From NCBI GenBank assembly GCA_916613615.1, contig OU744720.1:66313971-66377970 (forward strand): a stretch of 64,000 nt of DNA. The letters are read 5' to 3'. Position numbers and translations under genes: made by a program. How positions within the stretch are numbered: position 1 is the first letter of the stretch; each line of letters starts with the position of its first letter. Source of the DNA: Steromphala cineraria (Eukaryota; Mollusca; Gastropoda; Trochida; Trochidae). The notes beneath the pieces were generated by a model, which did no database searches, had not been told where the DNA came from, and saw nothing but the letters and a program-made list of their open reading frames with translations. Shown one piece after another: positions 61,043 through 64,000 of the stretch.

Positions 61043-64000
61043 TTCATGAACAATCGTACACAGACAGGTATGCCGCCAATACCATGGAGTAGATGGATAG
61101 CCATATTTGAAAACTTCGCGGTCGCCAGCGGTATACCGGGGGACAAGCCTACGAAGGTCTCCCGAAAGCGTGCTATACTGATACATTGTCTGGGAACTGA
61201 AGGGCAACGTATCTTTAGAACACTTGAAGAAACTTACGCCTATGATGACACGATATCTGCGCTACAAAATCACTTTGTTCCGAAGCGGAGCGTTATAATG
61301 GAGCGTTGGCACTTTCGTCACCGTGAGCAGCGTCCCGGTGAGAGCATCCGTCAGTTTGTTTTGGCCCTCACTGAACTCGCGTCAACGTGCAAGTTTGAGG
61401 CGTTGACAAACGAACTTATTCGTGATCAGCTGATTGAGAAAACAACTGTACAGAGAATAAGGGAACGTTTGCTTATGGAACCAGACACTTTATCGCTTAA
61501 TAAGGCTGTTAATTTGGCGTCACAGATTGAAGAGGCCATGGCAGAGGCGAAAGTGATTGAAAAAAGGACAGCTCCTATGATCGAAAACCGGACAAGTGTG
61601 CAGGTTGTGAAGAAAACCCATTCTAGAAATCAGGGTAAGAAAGATTTCAAACAGTCATTTGATAAAACTGGACATTGCTTTTGTTGTGGTTCATCATCAC
61701 ATTATGCTAAGGATAAAAACTGTCCTGCTAAAGGGAAGAAATGTGGAGTTTGTGGAAAACTTGGACATTTTGCTCGAATGTGTAAGTCAAAGGGCTCAGT
61801 GAAAATGGTGTTTACTACTAGTGATTCTGAAAACACAGATTATGCTGACACTGAAGTTTATTCTGTGAAAACCAAAGATGGTCAGTTCAAAACTTGCCAA
61901 GTGAATATTGACAATAAACCTGTGACATTGTTAATTGATCTTGGATCGAAAGTGTCTATTTTGAATGAAGCAATCTACAAATCACTGTTTCCACAGAATA
62001 CATTACAGCCTGCAAACCAAACTCTACTTGGATATGATGACTCATCACTGCCCATGCTGGGTATGACTTACTTGGATGTCGAACTTGAAGGTCAAGTTGT
62101 TCAAGGTCATCGCTTCTACGTGTCGAAGAAGGGATCATGTTTACTGGGAGTTGATCTCTTTGATAAACTCAACTTCGAAATTCATCGACAAGGGGTGAAA
62201 GTTCAGACAGTTGGAATGGTGCCAAGTGATATTTATGACAAATATCCTACAGTCTTCTCCGGATTTGGTGTCATTAAAGGTTTTGTGCACAAGCCTAGTG
62301 TAAATCCAAATGTTGCACCGGTGTCACAGAAGCTGCGAAGAATTCCTTTGTCTGTTCGGGATGAAGTTGCTACTGAACTGAGGAGACTAGAAGGTCAGGG
62401 TATCATCGAGAAGATTGATTCTTCACCTTGGATCTCCAACCTGGTGATCGCAAGACGTAAAACTGGGGAGATACGTCTGTGTGTTGACCTGAAAGAGGTA
62501 AACAAATGTGTGATTCCTGATAAATTCCCATTACCTACCATGGAGGAACTTGCATCAGAATTTCATGGATCTACGGTATTTTCGAAACTGGATCTGCGTC
62601 GTAGCTATCTCCAAGTAAACTTGAAGGAGGAATGCCGCTACCTGACAGCATTTATCACTCACGAGGGTGTGTACCAGTACTGCCGTCTGCCCTATGGACT
62701 GTCCTCAAGTCCAAGTGCTTTTCAGAAGATCTTGTCAAGCATCCTCTCAGGCATTAAAGGCGCCCCAAATCAGATTGATGACATTGTCGTGCATGGCAGA
62801 GACCAGAAGGAGCATGATGAGAGACTTGACATGGTGCTACAGAGACTTGCTCAACACGATGTCACTGTGAACGCAGAGAAGTGTACGTTTTCTGCAAGTG
62901 AAATCGACTTTCTTGGATACAAGGTATCATCCAGTGGTGTGCTACCAACGGTCTCAAACGTGAAGGCCATCGTCGACCTGAAGGCACCTGGGAACCGTGC
63001 AGAGCTTTTGTCATTCCTTGGAGCTGCAAACTTCTACCTCAAGTTTGTACCTAACTTCGCCGACAAAGCTGAACCACTTAGAAAGTTGCTGCGAAAGGAT
63101 GTACCTTGGGAATGGGGAGAATCACAGACAGCTGCGTTTGAATGTATTAAACGTGACATTGCATCTCCACCCATTCTTGCTCACTTCGACCCCGACGCTG
63201 AGACATATGTGTCTACCGATGCTTCCGGCATAGCACTAGGAGCAGTGCTGAGTCAGGTGGTACAAGGAGAAGAACGCCCTGTCTCATTTTGTTCAAGAAC
63301 GCTGACTGAAACAGAACGGAAGTACTCTACGGGAGAGCGTGAAGCTCTTGCTTGCATATATGCTTGTGAACACTGGCATATCTACTTGTTTGGACGGAAG
63401 TTTGTTCTGCGTACAGACCACCAAGCTCTCACCACTCTACTAGCGACATCTGGATCAGGTCATCGTCCACTGAGGATCTACAGATGGTCGGATCGTCTTC
63501 ACCAATACAACTTTGATGTGCAGTATGTCAGCGGGAAGAATAACCTAGTACCTGATATGCTCAGCAGACTCGTGAAAGATGAAATTTCAGCAGATGCTGA
63601 AACACTCTCTCAGGAAGAGGAGAAAAGGGTGATGTCAATTCTTACTGATTCTCTTGACCAGCTGGTTACCCCTGCAGAACTCAAGGCATGTTCAAGGTCT
63701 GACGACACCTTGTGTTCACTGCGAGGATTCATTGAACATGGCTGGCCAAACAAATGTCCAGAGAACTTGGATGTTTACTTCAAAATGAAGGATGAACTCT
63801 TTATCTTTGATGCCTACTGTGTTGGTCGAGGACAGCGTGCTGTTATCCCAGAGTCTCTCAGACAGAGAGTCTTGAACATGGCCCATGAGGGTCATCCTGG
63901 TATCGTGAGAACGAAACAGAGATGCAGAGGATCTGTTTGGTGGCCTGGGATTGACCGCCAAATAGAACAGTTTGTGAGAGATTGTGAGCCTTGTGTGATC
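61043..64000 (+). CDS. Gag-Pol polyprotein (partial, runs off window)
   Basis: A single frame of 986 codons without a stop continues past the window. The start ATG at 61043 follows an in-frame TAA nine bases upstream; the second ATG (codon 9, MPPIPWSRW) is an alternative. Gag capsid-like sequence spans roughly residues 10-190. Two zinc knuckles lie at 212-247, the second canonical (CGVCGKLGHFARMC). The aspartic protease region is about 275-365, with a motif reading LIDLGSKVSIL; D299-L-G replaces the usual D-S/T-G. Reverse transcriptase covers about 410-620, with catalytic D517 in SKLDLRRSY and D579-D580 in NQIDDIVVHG. RNase H begins near 720 (TDAS, D726; GEREALA; RTDHQAL). The integrase zinc site starts at H948/H951 and C981/C984. 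Gag and pol share one frame, so no frameshift is needed. The frame is intact in this window; activity is not shown. Confidence 0.95.

Larger units (their letters stand above)
60788..64000 (+). mobile_element. Gypsy-class LTR retrotransposon, 5' part
   Basis: It consists of a 5' LTR (60788-60981), a 5-base spacer, a primer-binding site (60987-61004) and an open gag-pol frame from 61043 to the window end. Domain order is gag, protease, reverse transcriptase, RNase H, integrase, which is the Ty3/Gypsy order. The insertion sits in copy B of the segmental duplication after CTCAACAC; copy A has the uninterrupted site (CTCAACACCTTGGAAT, insertion point after 10071). The expected short target duplication (likely AACAC) and the 3' LTR lie outside the window. 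tRNA-Ser priming and two zinc knuckles fit the Mag group, but clade assignment needs a tree. GC content is well above that of the surroundings. Confidence 0.95.

Noticed and set aside
61019..62138. Minus-strand frames at 61019-61207 and 61956-62138, and plus-strand frames at 62667-62870 and 62997-63233
   Set aside because: All overlap the gag-pol frame in other registers and show no domain of their own.

Overview
The window is AT-rich eukaryotic, non-coding DNA from what is most likely a marine mollusc, probably a gastropod. I infer this from the repeat families: a LINE with an (ACTC)n tail and a GCGCCGC stem, tRNA-derived SINEs, an 'ATACCCCCGAC' inverted-repeat element and many fold-back elements. 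I find no host protein-coding gene, no rRNA gene and no intact tRNA gene. The only convincing coding capacity belongs to retrotransposons.

Layout. 0-2 kb: unique AT-rich DNA with a piggyBac-type MITE (944-1306) and a tandem/inverted repeat block (1821-1970). 2.0-10.07 kb: copy A of a large segmental duplication. It carries a 5'-truncated LINE (3001-3387) and a fold-back element followed by three TGACGTCA palindromes. 10-35 kb: further, more diverged direct copies of the same kind of DNA. 13.9-20.3 kb resembles 4.1-9.4 kb, and 17.65-25.2 kb resembles 26.8-31.5 kb. A SINE (18659-19131), a second piggyBac-type MITE (22457-22817) and another fold-back element are dispersed among them. 38.9-40.6 kb: a 5'-truncated CR1/L2-like LINE on the minus strand with an open reverse transcriptase reading frame. 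41.1-43.0 kb: an array of 17 copies of a roughly 15-bp motif. The motifs are paired at 20-22 bp, the clusters recur every 180-195 bp, and orientation switches in blocks. 44-47.4 kb: a TA-flanked MITE, a short tandem duplication, a second SINE, and the 'ATACCCCCGAC' element. 47.4-52.5 kb: another local duplication and two palindromic elements. 52.78-60.79 kb: copy B of the large duplication. 60.79-64.0 kb: the 5' part of a Gypsy-class LTR retrotransposon inserted in copy B. It has a 194-bp LTR, a primer-binding site matching tRNA-Ser, and one uninterrupted gag-pol frame that runs off the window.

How it fits together. The region reads as a repeatedly duplicated gene desert. Each generation of duplication has diverged, lost or gained blocks, and been hit by transposons. 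Because A and B are paralogous, each serves as an empty-site control for insertions in the other: the LINE in A has an empty site in B, and the LTR element in B has an empty site in A. All comparisons were made by eye, so percentages and distant boundaries are approximate.
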